Under the pieces are notes generated by a model, which saw nothing but the letters and a program-made list of their open reading frames with translations, did no database searches and was not told where the DNA came from. From Dyadobacter luteus (GTDB lineage Bacteria; Bacteroidota; Bacteroidia; Cytophagales; Spirosomataceae): a DNA stretch of 64,000 nt. The stretch lies in contig NZ_QNUL01000004.1 of assembly GCF_003383615.1 (NCBI RefSeq), positions 124,001 to 188,000 on the forward strand, written 5' to 3'. This document shows, piece after piece, positions 17,520 to 27,849 of the stretch (positions within the stretch are counted from its first letter, which is position 1; every line of letters begins with the position of its first letter). A program made the position numbers and the translations under genes.

Positions 17520-17983
17520 GACTTATACCTTTCATTTACATTCTTGTAAAGATCAGCAGGTACAGGGGATTTCACTTCGGGAATCAAAGGAGCTGGTCTG
17601 ACCCAATCAAGATATCCCTTAACCCATGCGTAGGCAAGTCCGAGGATAAGAATGGCGACAAAAACTGTCATTTCAATCATTGCAAACCATCCCCATTGAC
17701 CATTCGTCTGCTCAATCAGATTTTCATTTCCAAATACAACTGCCCAGGGAAAAAGGAAAAGAAGTTCGATTTCAAATAGGACGAAGATCAACGCAATTAC
17801 ATAAAATCTGACATTGAACCGGATATTGGCATTGCCCAAAGGGTCTTCACCGGATTCGTACGTAGTCAGCTTCTCTTCATTAGGGCGATGAGGACGTAGG
17901 AATTTGGCTATTGTCAGCATGAGTCCCATAAGAACTATAGCCGCAATAATGAAAAGTAATATATAGCCGAAATCAGAAGTCAT
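17513..17983 (-). CDS. nuoA: NADH-quinone oxidoreductase subunit A
   Basis: A 156-residue NuoA, a small membrane subunit of complex I with three transmembrane helices (about 6-26, 75-95 and 105-125). The conserved loop KLTTYESGEDPLGNANIRFNVRFY, with the family's YESG.(D/E)P and RF-RFY features, is clear. It has its own well-formed promoter at 18003-18034 and ends at a shared hairpin, so it appears to be a single-gene transcript, separated from nuoB by 913 bases and an opposing gene. Confidence 0.96.
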   Translation of the reverse strand: MTSDFGYILLFIIAAIVLMGLMLTIAKFLRPHRPNEEKLTTYESGEDPLGNANIRFNVRFYVIALIFVLFEIELLFLFPWAVVFGNENLIEQTNGQWGWFAMIEMTVFVAILILGLAYAWVKGYLDWVRPAPLIPEVKSPVPADLYKNVNERYKSR

Positions 17984-18002
17984 AACAGGAAGCGGATTTG
18001 GA

Positions 18003-18034
18003 CAAATCTACTGATTTTGCTTTCAATGCCCAAA
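18003..18034 (-). promoter_or_regulatory. Promoter of nuoA
   Basis: Minus strand TTTG (18031-18034), 20 bases, then TAGATTTG (18003-18010), matching the Bacteroidota TTTG-N19/20-TAnnTTTG pattern, 19 bases before the ATG. Confidence 0.75.
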
Positions 18035-18043
18035 AACGAAAAC

Positions 18044-18937
18044 TTATAATAAGCCTGTACTTTTAAGAATAGTGCGAAGGCTCAGGAAGATGACAAGGCA
18101 TCCCACGGTCAGCATCAACGGTTTACGTTTGATTTTTCCTACGACCAGAGCACCAAAAGGCGCAGCGATGACACCACCCACGATAAGGCCAAGAACGACC
18201 TGCCAGCTGTTAACACCATGGAATAAAAGGAAAGTGATACCGCTGGCAAAAGTAATTGCGAACTCAGCAGCGTTGACAGAACCTATTGTATAACGAGGAT
18301 CACGGCCTTGTCCGAGCAGGGTGGAAGTCACGATTGGTCCCCAGCCACCGCCACCGATGGAGTCCAGAAAACCGCCTGATGCAGCCAGCAGACCAATTCT
18401 TTTGGTCTTGTTTTTAACACGATTTTTCTGAACTGCTTTGCGGATAATGATCAGTCCGAGAATGAGCATGTAAAATGCGATAAAAGGCTTGATAATATCG
18501 CCATCGATAACATCTGACAAAAGGTATGCACCGATAACCGCACCCAATACACCCGGAATCAGCAGGCTTTTAAAAAGCTTTTTATTGATATTTTTAAACC
18601 TGAAGTGAGAAATTGCTGATGCGCCCGTAGTGAACATTTCCGCTACGTGGACACTTGCGCTGCTGACAGCGGGAGTCACACCAAGGCTCAGCAGAAAGGA
18701 AGTACAGGTAACACCGTAGGCCATTCCAAGGGCCCCATCCACGAGCTGCGCACCCAGACCTACTAATAAATACAATGCAAAGTCACTTTGAATAAAAGAC
18801 TGAACACTTTCCTGATCAATAGTCACCGTCCCGTTTGATAACAGCAGGATGACAGCAGCCAGAGCCAGAATACCAACAGGAAGAATAACCCAAATATTAA
18901 GTGAAGGCAGTTTAAGGGAAAGGACTTTTTGTAACAT
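18044..18937 (-). CDS. TauE/SafE family sulfite exporter-type membrane protein
   Basis: A 297-residue integral membrane protein with about eight hydrophobic helices. The repeat-like segments LVGLGAQLVDGALGMAYGVTCTSFLLSLGV and GLLAASGGFLDSIGGGGWGPIVTSTLLGQG are typical of the TauE/SafE family, which moves organosulfur anions, sulfite or related small anions. I placed the start at the ATG 18937 and not at the upstream TTG 18970, because the promoter at 18978-19008 puts transcription start near 18970. Substrate is unknown. It stands alone. Confidence 0.88.
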   Translation of the reverse strand: MLQKVLSLKLPSLNIWVILPVGILALAAVILLLSNGTVTIDQESVQSFIQSDFALYLLVGLGAQLVDGALGMAYGVTCTSFLLSLGVTPAVSSASVHVAEMFTTGASAISHFRFKNINKKLFKSLLIPGVLGAVIGAYLLSDVIDGDIIKPFIAFYMLILGLIIIRKAVQKNRVKNKTKRIGLLAASGGFLDSIGGGGWGPIVTSTLLGQGRDPRYTIGSVNAAEFAITFASGITFLLFHGVNSWQVVLGLIVGGVIAAPFGALVVGKIKRKPLMLTVGCLVIFLSLRTILKSTGLL

Positions 18938-18977
18938 TGATAGTTTTGTTTGTTGCGTGCTAAATATCAAGTGAATG

Positions 18978-19008
18978 CAAAACTACTAAAACGATCTAAT
19001 CTACCAAA
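18978..19008 (-). promoter_or_regulatory. Promoter of the TauE/SafE gene
   Basis: Minus strand TTTG (19005-19008), exactly 19 bases, then TAGTTTTG (18978-18985): a textbook Bacteroidota promoter, 40 bases before the chosen ATG. Confidence 0.8.
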
Positions 19009-19057
19009 CTTATAGAGTTATTATTTAAAGAATAATTTTCTAAAAGTACAGGTAACC

Positions 19058-20197
19058 TCAAATCTGTCCGGTTATGAAATCCAGGTAGTTGTCCTGGGAG
19101 ATCCAATGCTTTTCAGCATCGGGATATGCGTCTACGAAAGCCTTAGGGAATTTTACACGTGTATCTTTCCATTTGAATTCATAGCCTGCAAGTTGTTCAT
19201 TCTTTAATTCAAGCCAGTCCATTTCCTGCTGGTCATAGGTGCGCCAAAAATAGGTGTATGGGTGTTTCCCTGAATAGGCATTGAATTTCATTCGTTCAGC
19301 CACCAGATAATTCTCCCATAGAGGCCCAATGTCTTTACGTTGGATTATTGGAGAAAAATCGTTAATCAGGGCATTTCTGATACCATTGTCATAAAAATAC
19401 CACTTAGAGGATTTAGTAACTTCTTTTCTCAGGTTCTTACTGTAACCTCCTATGCGGAAAATGATGAATACCTTGGAAAATAAATCAAGGTATCTTTCCA
19501 CAGTGTTACGGTCAATCTGTAGTGACTTTGAAAGCTCTTCATACGAAACTTCCTGTCCTGATTGATAGGCAACAAGCTGTAGTAATTGAAGCATTTTATG
19601 TGAGTAACGTACTTGCTCATAACTCAGTATGTCTTTGAGCAGGTAGGCATTAACCAGTTCTTTCAGGTAACTGATTCGCTCTTCTTCTGAAGAGATTTTA
19701 AGGATATCAGGATAAGATCCGAAAACAAGCCTTGTTTCGAGTTGCTGTTTGGTTTCGAAGTAATTTTCTGTTTTGGAAAGTTCAATTTGTGCTAACGGGA
19801 ATAGTTGAAAATTGATCTGGCGTCCAACTAATGGTTCTCCTGTCTGATTTGATAGTTCGAAGGCTGAGGAGCCACTTGCTAAAATAGTGAGCTTAGAAAA
19901 TGAATCGATTAGTAATTTGAGCGATTTTCCGATCTCAGGTATTGCCTGAGCCTCGTCTATAATGAGTAAATCCAGATTCTCGGCCCAGCGCCGGTAAGAG
20001 GCTACGCGTCTATCAGTCAGCAAATCCCTTACGTCTAAATCCTCTCCATTCAGAAATAGGGATTCTTTCTTAAAATCATCTTTTATAGTATTCAGCAGAT
20101 ATGTTTTACCCACCCTTCGTGCCCCTGTTAGTACAAGCACCTTATTGGAGGAAAGCTTTTGAGTGAGTTGGGGAAATATGTATCTATCAAAGGCCAT
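19058..20197 (-). CDS. AAA-type ATP-binding protein with DUF4143 domain
   Basis: A 379-residue protein: N-terminal AAA_14 ATPase (Walker A GARRVGKT near residue 25, Walker B LDLLIIDEAQA near residue 80, sensor LASGSSAFEL), a winged-helix-like middle (SYEELSKSLQIDRNTVERYLDLF) and a C-terminal DUF4143 nuclease-like domain (ENYLVAERMKF, FWRTYDQQEMDWLELKN, GYEFKW). The D/E pattern in that last part (EMDW ... EFKW) resembles a PD-(D/E)xK core. The biological role of this abundant family is not established. Start set at ATG 20197; a TTG start at 20224 would lie inside the upstream repeat. Preceded by a tandem 26-bp repeat. Confidence 0.88.
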   Translation of the reverse strand: MAFDRYIFPQLTQKLSSNKVLVLTGARRVGKTYLLNTIKDDFKKESLFLNGEDLDVRDLLTDRRVASYRRWAENLDLLIIDEAQAIPEIGKSLKLLIDSFSKLTILASGSSAFELSNQTGEPLVGRQINFQLFPLAQIELSKTENYFETKQQLETRLVFGSYPDILKISSEEERISYLKELVNAYLLKDILSYEQVRYSHKMLQLLQLVAYQSGQEVSYEELSKSLQIDRNTVERYLDLFSKVFIIFRIGGYSKNLRKEVTKSSKWYFYDNGIRNALINDFSPIIQRKDIGPLWENYLVAERMKFNAYSGKHPYTYFWRTYDQQEMDWLELKNEQLAGYEFKWKDTRVKFPKAFVDAYPDAEKHWISQDNYLDFITGQI

Positions 20198-20204
20198 AGC
20201 TGTT

Positions 20205-20262
20205 AATTCATTGAGTTTATTCAACGAATTTAGCTAAATTCATTGAGTTTATTCAACGAATT
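20205..20262. repeat. Two direct copies of a 26-bp dyad-symmetric element upstream of the DUF4143 ATPase
   Basis: Copies at 20205-20230 and 20237-20262 are identical and separated by TAGCTA. Each copy is itself an inverted repeat: AATTCATTGA, then GTTTAT, then TCAACGAATT, whose arms match in 9 of 10 positions (the mismatch is a G-U pair in the minus-strand RNA). It fills most of the 80 bases between the thiF stop and the ATPase start. It could be an operator, or an RNA hairpin pair. Confidence 0.9.
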
Positions 20263-20277
20263 AACGAAAATGTCCGC

Positions 20278-21315
20278 TTATTCCTCTTTCATCCAATAAA
20301 TTTCGCCTCCGAATTTTCTTCCGGTTGCCAATTTAGCTGCCACTTTGCTCCGGACACCACTTCGACAGTAGAATACAATCGTCTTTCCTGAGGGTAAATT
20401 ATCTATCTTTTCGGGAAGATCAGGTAATGGAATGTTTATGCCTGCCGTAAAATCTTCTTCAAACTCATATTCTTCACGCACATCAATAAAAAGGAATTGT
20501 TCAGGATTGACGGCAAGACGAGTTGTATATTCGGAAAAAGCCAGCTGGTTCGGGTCGGATGCCGCTCTCGGAGAAGGTGTAGGCTGAACATCCGATACCT
20601 GGGGTATAACCCTGTTGAAAGAAAAAATGTTAGTAGTATTATAAAGTGTGTTGATAACCAATAGTTTTCCTGATAATGTCTCGCCAATATTGCAGATCAT
20701 TTTAATCACTTCATTAGCCATATATGAACCGATGATACCCGGCAGAATGCCCAGCACGCCAGCTACTTCACAGTTATCTCCTTCTTCAGCTTCGGGAAAA
20801 AGACACCTGTAAGTAGGCCCACCCTTGTAATTGAATACTGAAACTTGTCCTTCAAATCTTAAAATGGAACCGAAGACCAGCGGTTTGCTGAGCCGGACGC
20901 AGACATCATTGGCAAGATAACGGGTCGGAAAATTATCCGAACCGTCAACAACGATATCATAGCCGGTCAGGATTTCTTCTGCATTCTGCTCATCAAGCCG
21001 GACAGGTAATGCGTGCAACTTCACAAACGGGTTCATCTGCGAGAGTTTTTCAACCGCTGTGATGGCCTTGCTTTTACCAACATCAGCAGCTGAATACAGT
21101 ATCTGTCTGTGCAGATTGGTAACGTCAACTGTGTCGTCGTCAACAACGCCTATGGTTCCCACGCCTGCCGCGGTCAGGTATTGCAGCAAAGGACAGCCTA
21201 ATCCACCCGCGCCGATTACAAGCACGCTGGCTTGCTTCAGTTTTTGCTGGCCATCCAGCCCCATCTCTGGAAGCGTGATCTGCCGTATATATCGTTTTCT
21301 TTCAAGTGGTTCCAT
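20278..21315 (-). CDS. thiF: ThiF/MoeB-type E1-like enzyme with C-terminal rhodanese domain
   Basis: A 345-residue protein that should adenylate the C-terminal glycine of ThiS so it can accept sulfur for the thiazole ring. The E1 domain (1-about 240) has the nucleotide loop VIGAGGLGCPLLQYL, the (D/N)xxNLHRQ motif and the conserved Cys before GVLG (DNCEVAGVLG). The rhodanese domain (about 265-345) has the active-site loop FYCRSGVRS, a built-in sulfur carrier. The two CxxC zinc pairs usual in MoeB/ThiF are not complete: PTYRC has only one Cys and the second pair is absent. Last gene of the thiamin operon, 16 bases after thiH. Confidence 0.9.
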   Translation of the reverse strand: MEPLERKRYIRQITLPEMGLDGQQKLKQASVLVIGAGGLGCPLLQYLTAAGVGTIGVVDDDTVDVTNLHRQILYSAADVGKSKAITAVEKLSQMNPFVKLHALPVRLDEQNAEEILTGYDIVVDGSDNFPTRYLANDVCVRLSKPLVFGSILRFEGQVSVFNYKGGPTYRCLFPEAEEGDNCEVAGVLGILPGIIGSYMANEVIKMICNIGETLSGKLLVINTLYNTTNIFSFNRVIPQVSDVQPTPSPRAASDPNQLAFSEYTTRLAVNPEQFLFIDVREEYEFEEDFTAGINIPLPDLPEKIDNLPSGKTIVFYCRSGVRSKVAAKLATGRKFGGEIYWMKEE

Positions 21316-21331
21316 AGCGCTATTCGATCAT

Positions 21332-22447
21332 TTAACATTGCATCACTTTATCCCAATCCTTCCAAACAGGCTCGTAACCATTCTTTCTGATCATGTTAGC
21401 AATCATTTCAGGACTTCTTTCATCAGAAATTTCAAACTGTTCCAGTGATTCGGGCTCTACAGCATATCCGCCAGGGTTTGTTTTGGAGCCTGCACTAATG
21501 GAAGTAATACCCAATTGTATACAATGATTCCTGAAACTTTCCGATTCCCTCGTAGATAGTGACAGTTCTACGTCCTCATTGAACAAACGGTAGGCGCAGA
21601 TCAGTTGCACGAGTTCACGATCATTCATTTCAACCTTTGGCTCCAGCCCTCCTGAAAATGGCCTCAGGCGTGGGAAGGAAAGGCTGTAGCGGGTTTGCCA
21701 GAAAGTTTTTTCCAGGTATTGCAGATGTAACGCAGTGAAAAAACTATCAGTTCGCCAGTCTTCCAAACCAATCAGAACACCGAGTCCCATTTTATGGATT
21801 CCTGCCTGTCCCAATCTGTCCGGGGTTTCGAGGCGATAATTGAAGTTTGCTTTTTTTCCCTTAGGATGATGTTTACGGTAATCATCCTTATGGTAGGTTT
21901 CCTGATAGACCAGAACAGAGGTAAGTCCGAGCGGGATCAATTCTGTGTATTCTTCGGTATCCAAAGGCTGCACTTCCATAGACACATGAGCAAAATGCGG
22001 GCGAATCAGGTATAATACCTTTTTAAAATACTCCACATGTACAGTCTGGTTGGCTTCTCCGGTAACCAGCAACACATGGTCATATCCCAGACTTTTGATC
22101 ATTTCAACTTCCCGAAGAATCTCCTCTTCCGTCAGTGTCTTGCGGCGCACCTTATTATCCAGACTGAACCCGCAATATGTGCAGATATTGGTGCATTCGT
22201 TGGATAAATAAAGTGGAATGTAAAGCTGAATGGTTTTACCAAACCTTTTCTGGGTCAGCTGCCTACTGAGTTGCGCCATAGGTTCGAGGTAAGCGGCGGC
22301 GGCAGGTGAGATAAGTGCTTTAAAATCTTCCAGCGTGCGTCTGGTCGTAGCTAAAGCATGTTCAACATCCGACTTAGTTTTCGAATAAATGCTGCCTTTA
22401 ACCAGATCCCAATCATAGGTTTCGAATATGTCTTTAAAACTACTCAT
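21332..22447 (-). CDS. thiH: 2-iminoacetate synthase
   Basis: A 371-residue radical-SAM enzyme that cleaves tyrosine to give 2-iminoacetate (dehydroglycine) for the thiazole ring, with p-cresol as by-product. The cluster motif is visible as CTNICTYC (CxxxCxxC, about residue 90), followed by the [13 protein letters not shown] region and the C-terminal [11 protein letters not shown] segment conserved in ThiH. Overlaps thiG by 8 bases. Presence of thiH, not thiO, indicates the tyrosine-dependent route. Confidence 0.96.
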   Translation of the reverse strand: MSSFKDIFETYDWDLVKGSIYSKTKSDVEHALATTRRTLEDFKALISPAAAAYLEPMAQLSRQLTQKRFGKTIQLYIPLYLSNECTNICTYCGFSLDNKVRRKTLTEEEILREVEMIKSLGYDHVLLVTGEANQTVHVEYFKKVLYLIRPHFAHVSMEVQPLDTEEYTELIPLGLTSVLVYQETYHKDDYRKHHPKGKKANFNYRLETPDRLGQAGIHKMGLGVLIGLEDWRTDSFFTALHLQYLEKTFWQTRYSLSFPRLRPFSGGLEPKVEMNDRELVQLICAYRLFNEDVELSLSTRESESFRNHCIQLGITSISAGSKTNPGGYAVEPESLEQFEISDERSPEMIANMIRKNGYEPVWKDWDKVMQC

Positions 22448-23204
22448 CTAAAAATGCGGTTAAAGGGCTGCTTGCAATGGCATAATTTCCCCGGCTGGCC
22501 AGGCGGGATTCAAATGCGATTCGTCCGGCTTCTACGGCCAGTTTAAACGCAATTGCCATTTGTACCGGATCACCGGCTACGGCAATAGCCGTATTGACAA
22601 GCACAGCATCTGCACCTATTTCCATGGCTTTTGCCGCATCCGAGGGAGCGCCTATGCCGGCATCCACAATCACCGGAATATGGCTTTGTTCAATAATGAT
22701 CTCTAAAAAATCGATCGTTTTCAAACCCTTATTGCTGCCAATAGGAGAGCCCAATGGCATAACAGCTGCCGCGCCTGCATTTTCTAATCGTTTACAGAGA
22801 ACAGGGTCAGCGTGGATGTAGGGAAGTATTACAAATCCAAGTTTGGCCAGTTCCTCGGTAGCGATCAGTGTTTCTATGGGATCAGGCATCAGATACTTTG
22901 GGTCGGGATGTATCTCCAGTTTGAGCCAGTTGGTTTCAAGCGCCTCACGTGCGAGCTGTGCAGCGAAAACGGCTTCCTTAGCTGTCCTCACGCCAGATGT
23001 ATTGGGAAGCAGATGCATATCCGGATTTTTAAGATGACTGAGAATATCATCCTGGCGGTCGTGCATGTCTACTCTTCGCAATGCTACAGTTACGAGCTCA
23101 GACCCTGATGCGATCAGCGCTTCTTCCATCAGGATCGAGGAACTGAATTTACCTGTGCCCGTGAATAATCTTGAAGAAAATGTTTTATCTGCGATTTTTA
23201 ACAT
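22440..23204 (-). CDS. thiG: Thiazole synthase
   Basis: A 254-residue TIM barrel that condenses 1-deoxyxylulose 5-phosphate, 2-iminoacetate and ThiS thiocarboxylate. Seen: [14 protein letters not shown] near the N-terminus, VTVALRRVD with the family's segment before the Schiff-base Lys ([16 protein letters not shown]), and the C-terminal phosphate-binding [29 protein letters not shown]. Full length. Overlaps thiE by 7 bases at its start. Confidence 0.97.
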   Translation of the reverse strand: MLKIADKTFSSRLFTGTGKFSSSILMEEALIASGSELVTVALRRVDMHDRQDDILSHLKNPDMHLLPNTSGVRTAKEAVFAAQLAREALETNWLKLEIHPDPKYLMPDPIETLIATEELAKLGFVILPYIHADPVLCKRLENAGAAAVMPLGSPIGSNKGLKTIDFLEIIIEQSHIPVIVDAGIGAPSDAAKAMEIGADAVLVNTAIAVAGDPVQMAIAFKLAVEAGRIAFESRLASRGNYAIASSPLTAFLDE

Positions 23205-23827
23205 AATGTTTTTTGAATTTGTGAAACGAGCTCCTTTGGATTCTTGGATTGGATAACCAGACTCGAAACTGCAATACCATGTATTCCGATTTCGGCCAAA
23301 TCGGCTACGTCGTCAACCTGAATACCCCCAATGGCGATAATTGGAATTTGCCTGGCTTCCTGGTCCAGATTTTCCACAATATTTCGGTAACCTCTCAATC
23401 CCAGAATCGGACTCAGATTTTGCTTTGTATTCGTGAAGCGGTAAGGGCCAAGTCCGATATAATCTGCTCCTTCCTCAATTCGTTTTTGGACGTCTGCTAA
23501 AGTGTTGGCCGTTCCGCCGATGATGATTTTTGATCCCGTTAATTTTCTTGCTTCAGTAATTGACATGTCGTTCAGCCCAAGGTGCAGGCCATAGGCGTCT
23601 ATCAGTCCTGCAATATGAGCAAAGTCGTTTATTATCAACTTAGCGTCATATTGATCACATAATTGCTTTGCTTCGGTAGCTGTCAGTACGACGATTTCAT
23701 CAGACTCATCTTTCATTCTAAGCTGAATCCATCTGCATCCTGCGTCCAGTGCGAGGCGGATACTGTCGAGATGGCTCAGATCACCCGACTGATTGGATAT
23801 AAATTGTAATTTGTCTATTGTGTTCAT
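23198..23827 (-). CDS. thiE: Thiamine-phosphate synthase
   Basis: A 209-residue TIM barrel that joins the pyrimidine (HMP-PP) and thiazole phosphate moieties. Seen: [11 protein letters not shown] (the Q-R-K pyrophosphate-binding region), [22 protein letters not shown] and the C-terminal [11 protein letters not shown]. The usual GxTANT motif is present as [11 protein letters not shown]. It is followed 21 bases upstream by a second, more divergent ThiE-like gene, and this one is the better candidate for the synthase. Confidence 0.92.
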   Translation of the reverse strand: MNTIDKLQFISNQSGDLSHLDSIRLALDAGCRWIQLRMKDESDEIVVLTATEAKQLCDQYDAKLIINDFAHIAGLIDAYGLHLGLNDMSITEARKLTGSKIIIGGTANTLADVQKRIEEGADYIGLGPYRFTNTKQNLSPILGLRGYRNIVENLDQEARQIPIIAIGGIQVDDVADLAEIGIHGIAVSSLVIQSKNPKELVSQIQKTLC

Positions 23828-23848
23828 TTGTATTCTGTCTGGTGGGGT

Positions 23849-24462
23849 CTACATTTGAATGGGATGATTAACCATGGTGTTAAACGATTTAAAAACTCCG
23901 ATTGCCTTCGAAGGATTGTGCCATAAGGTTCCCAGAAGCGCAGCTCCGTCGAAATTCATGTTTCTAACCCGTTGAATATTCGAAATGTCAATTCCTCCAA
24001 GCGCCATTACCGGTATTCTTTTGTATTTCTTTTCGAGAAAAAAATCCTGATTCAGCTCACTTTTATAACCTTGCTTTGAAATGCTGTCAAATACAGGTCC
24101 GAAAAATGTATAACTAAAATGACTGCTTAAATCTGCGATTTCATCCAGATGATGAATGGAAGTGCTTAAGACAATACCCTGATTCTTCATACTTTCAAGT
24201 TCATAATGATCTATTGTTTTTCGCGCTGATTCGGTTAGATGCAGCCTTCTTATTCCAAAACCAGATGCCAGCTCATGATGTTGGTGAATGGCAATCCGGC
24301 TGACAAATTCTTCCTCTATTCCGGAAAGTAAAGTCTTCAACTGATCTGCATTGCTTCCGGGTTTTCTGATATGCATATATTCCAGCCCCTCCCTGAAAAG
24401 TCCGTTGATGATCCGGGCTTCGTCAGGGATATAATCGGGGCTGGATATGGCTAATAGTTTCA

Positions 24463-24463
<1 letters not shown>
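23849..24463 (-). CDS. ThiE/TenI-like protein of the thiamin operon
   Basis: A 204-residue ThiE/TenI superfamily protein: MKLLAISSPDYIPDEARIIN, YMHIRKPG, RIAIHQHHELASGFGIRRLHL, FGPVFDSISKQGY and MALGGIDISNI. It lacks some of the phosphate-binding residues of ThiE, for example NDF is replaced by HQHHE, which fits TenI (thiazole tautomerase) better than a second thiamine-phosphate synthase. It sits between thiC and thiE, with an abutting stop/start with thiC. The exact activity is not certain. Confidence 0.85.
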
Positions 24464-26391
<1,928 letters not shown>

Positions 26392-26424
26392 TTAATAAAA
26401 GCGGATATTGGGGTAAACCAGATG

Positions 26425-26628
26425 CTAGCCACCCTGGGTAGCTCTGATCAATGTGACTTTATCGTCAGGTAGCAGGATACGCTCTTCCCATTGAGATTTG
26501 GGAATAATGCTCTGATTGATCGCTATTGCAATTCCTTTTGACGGATTGCTAAACAGAGATGACAACAGTTTTTGAACTGATACATTTTCTGCAATTTCCG
26601 TAAGCTGCTGGTTAATGCTGATTTCCAT
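26425..26628 (-). CDS. thiS: Sulfur carrier protein ThiS
   Basis: A 67-residue ubiquitin-like sulfur carrier ending in the required Gly-Gly (RATQGG). The beta-grasp pattern is visible (MEISINQQL, GIAIAINQSIIP, WEERILLPDDKVTLI). ThiF adenylates the terminal Gly, and ThiG uses the thiocarboxylate. It is the first gene behind the TPP riboswitch; the ATG at 26628 lies about 80 bases past the aptamer. Confidence 0.95.
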   Translation of the reverse strand: MEISINQQLTEIAENVSVQKLLSSLFSNPSKGIAIAINQSIIPKSQWEERILLPDDKVTLIRATQGG

Positions 26629-26707
26629 TCTGAATAACGTTTTGTATATAAAACTTCAGGAATGGACCTTGCGAAAGATTCATAAGGATACCGTGATAGT
26701 ATCTCTG

Positions 26708-26786
26708 ACTTTTCCCTATCGGCAGTACTAACTGCATCAGGTTCAAAGGGTATTATCTCAGTCCGCATACGGGACACCCCTAAAGT
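26708..26786 (-). ncRNA. TPP riboswitch (THI element)
   Basis: The minus strand carries the conserved thi-box core: GGGGTGTCC, CTGAGATAATACCC, then TTGAACCTGATGCAGTTAGT and ending TAGGGAAAAGT. ACTTT (5' end) and AAAGT (3' end) can form the closing P1 stem. It precedes thiS and should lower expression of the whole operon when thiamin pyrophosphate is plentiful. A small stem (GATAC with GTATC) follows at about 26687-26703; no strong terminator is seen, so control may be at translation start. Confidence 0.96.
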
Positions 26787-26791
26787 TTGGA

Positions 26792-26799
26792 CAAAGCTA
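26792..26799 (-). promoter_or_regulatory. -7 promoter element for the thiamin operon
   Basis: Minus strand TAGCTTTG (TAnnTTTG), ending 5 bases before the first base of the riboswitch P1 stem, so transcription would start almost exactly at the aptamer. A -33 TTTG is not evident. Confidence 0.6.
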
Positions 26800-26861
26800 T
26801 TGGAAAAATTCAGGAATAGAAAATAAATTGTACAAACTTCCTGTGCAGACAGTCCGAATAA

Positions 26862-26891
26862 TTTGACTTTTAGGATTTTGAACTAACTTTG
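26862..26891 (+). promoter_or_regulatory. Promoter of the GNAT acetyltransferase gene
   Basis: TTTG (26862-26865), 18 bases, TAACTTTG (26884-26891), 37 bases before the ATG at 26929. It is divergent from the thiamin operon promoter. Confidence 0.7.
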
Positions 26892-26928
26892 AATTTTAAC
26901 ACCACGAAAACAACAGTATATAGTTTTG

Positions 26929-27432
26929 ATGGATCTGATCATAAGAAATGCCTCTCCAAAGGACCTTCCCGTTATTCTCGACATCATCAATCAGGCGATT
27001 CTAACCACTACCGCTATCTACGACTACGAAGCCAGGACGCTGGAGGAGCAGACAGCATGGTTCGAAAAAATGATCGAGGATGGTATGCCTGTAATCGTTG
27101 CTGAGCATGACAAGAAAGTAATCGGTTATGGCTCTTATAATATATTTAAACCGAAAATCGGATACAGATTCAGTGTCGAACATTCGATATATCTTGATGA
27201 AAAGTCGAGAGGATTGGGCGTGGGAGGCAGATTGTTAAAAAGCCTTATTCAGCGGGCAGGTGAGTCGGGTATACATACCATGATAGGAGTAATTGACGCG
27301 TCCAACAGAGGAAGTATCGAGTTTCACAAAAAATTCGGATTTATTGAAAAAGGCTATCTGCGGGAGGTAGGATTTAAATTCGATCAGTGGCTTGATGCGG
27401 TGTTTATGCAATTGATACTGGAGGAAGATTAA
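26929..27432 (+). CDS. GNAT family N-acetyltransferase, phosphinothricin-acetyltransferase type
   Basis: A 167-residue GNAT enzyme resembling the Pat/YncA group, which acetylates amino groups of phosphinothricin, methionine sulfoximine or similar amino acids. Seen: IRNASPKDLPVILDIINQAI at the N-terminus, TLEEQTAWFEKM, the acetyl-CoA loop SRGLGVGGRLLKSLI (about residue 95-109), and DASNRGSIEFHKKFGFIEKGYL near the C-terminus. I start at ATG 26929 and not at the overlapping TTG one codon earlier. Single gene between promoters. The natural substrate is unknown. Confidence 0.87.
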   Translation: MDLIIRNASPKDLPVILDIINQAILTTTAIYDYEARTLEEQTAWFEKMIEDGMPVIVAEHDKKVIGYGSYNIFKPKIGYRFSVEHSIYLDEKSRGLGVGGRLLKSLIQRAGESGIHTMIGVIDASNRGSIEFHKKFGFIEKGYLREVGFKFDQWLDAVFMQLILEED

Positions 27433-27574
27433 TACTATACGGTGTCAGAAAAGAAACACCCCGGGCTATTCGTCTACGATTTTTCAGAGATTTTACTTGT
27501 CAGCAATGTTGGAATGATTCTTTGACTTTAATAGCTGTAATTAAGTAGTAATCACTAACTAAATTTCAATCATT

Positions 27575-27754
27575 ATGGCACGTCAACGAGGAGAACCAGC
27601 AATATTAGAAAGAAGCAAAGCAATTGGAGAGCCACCGGTATTTCCGGATGTGCCAACGAATACACAGCCAACAAGGAAACCAGCCGATGATCCGGATTTA
27701 CTGCGGAAAAGTGAGGATGAGTCGAAAGACGAAGAGGAGCAAGATCTGGATTAA
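27575..27754 (+). CDS. Small highly charged protein of unknown function
   Basis: A 59-residue frame starting MARQRGEPAILERSKAIG and ending in an acidic tail (DESKDEEEQDLD). Low hydrophobicity, several prolines and no predicted fold suggest a disordered protein. A strong intrinsic terminator begins 38 bases after its stop, which supports a real short transcript. No family recognised. It is preceded by an A/T-rich leader with no clear ribosome-binding site, as usual in this phylum. Confidence 0.6.
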   Translation: MARQRGEPAILERSKAIGEPPVFPDVPTNTQPTRKPADDPDLLRKSEDESKDEEEQDLD

Positions 27755-27791
27755 GGCTGATATAGGACTGTCTCAGGAAAGTCTTATGAGT

Positions 27792-27828
27792 ATAATCCCC
27801 GAGCCACACGGCCGGGGATTATTTTTGT
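27792..27828 (+). terminator. Intrinsic terminator after the small charged protein gene
   Basis: ATAATCCCCG (27792-27801) pairs with CGGGGATTAT (27813-27822), extended by an inner GCC/GGC, and is followed by TTTTTG. Confidence 0.92.
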
Positions 27829-27849
27829 TAAAGCCACCTGATTTGATAA

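Noticed and set aside
20205-20262. CRISPR or insertion-sequence remnant
   Set aside because: Only two copies with a 6-base spacer and no transposase or cas gene; the position fits a promoter element.
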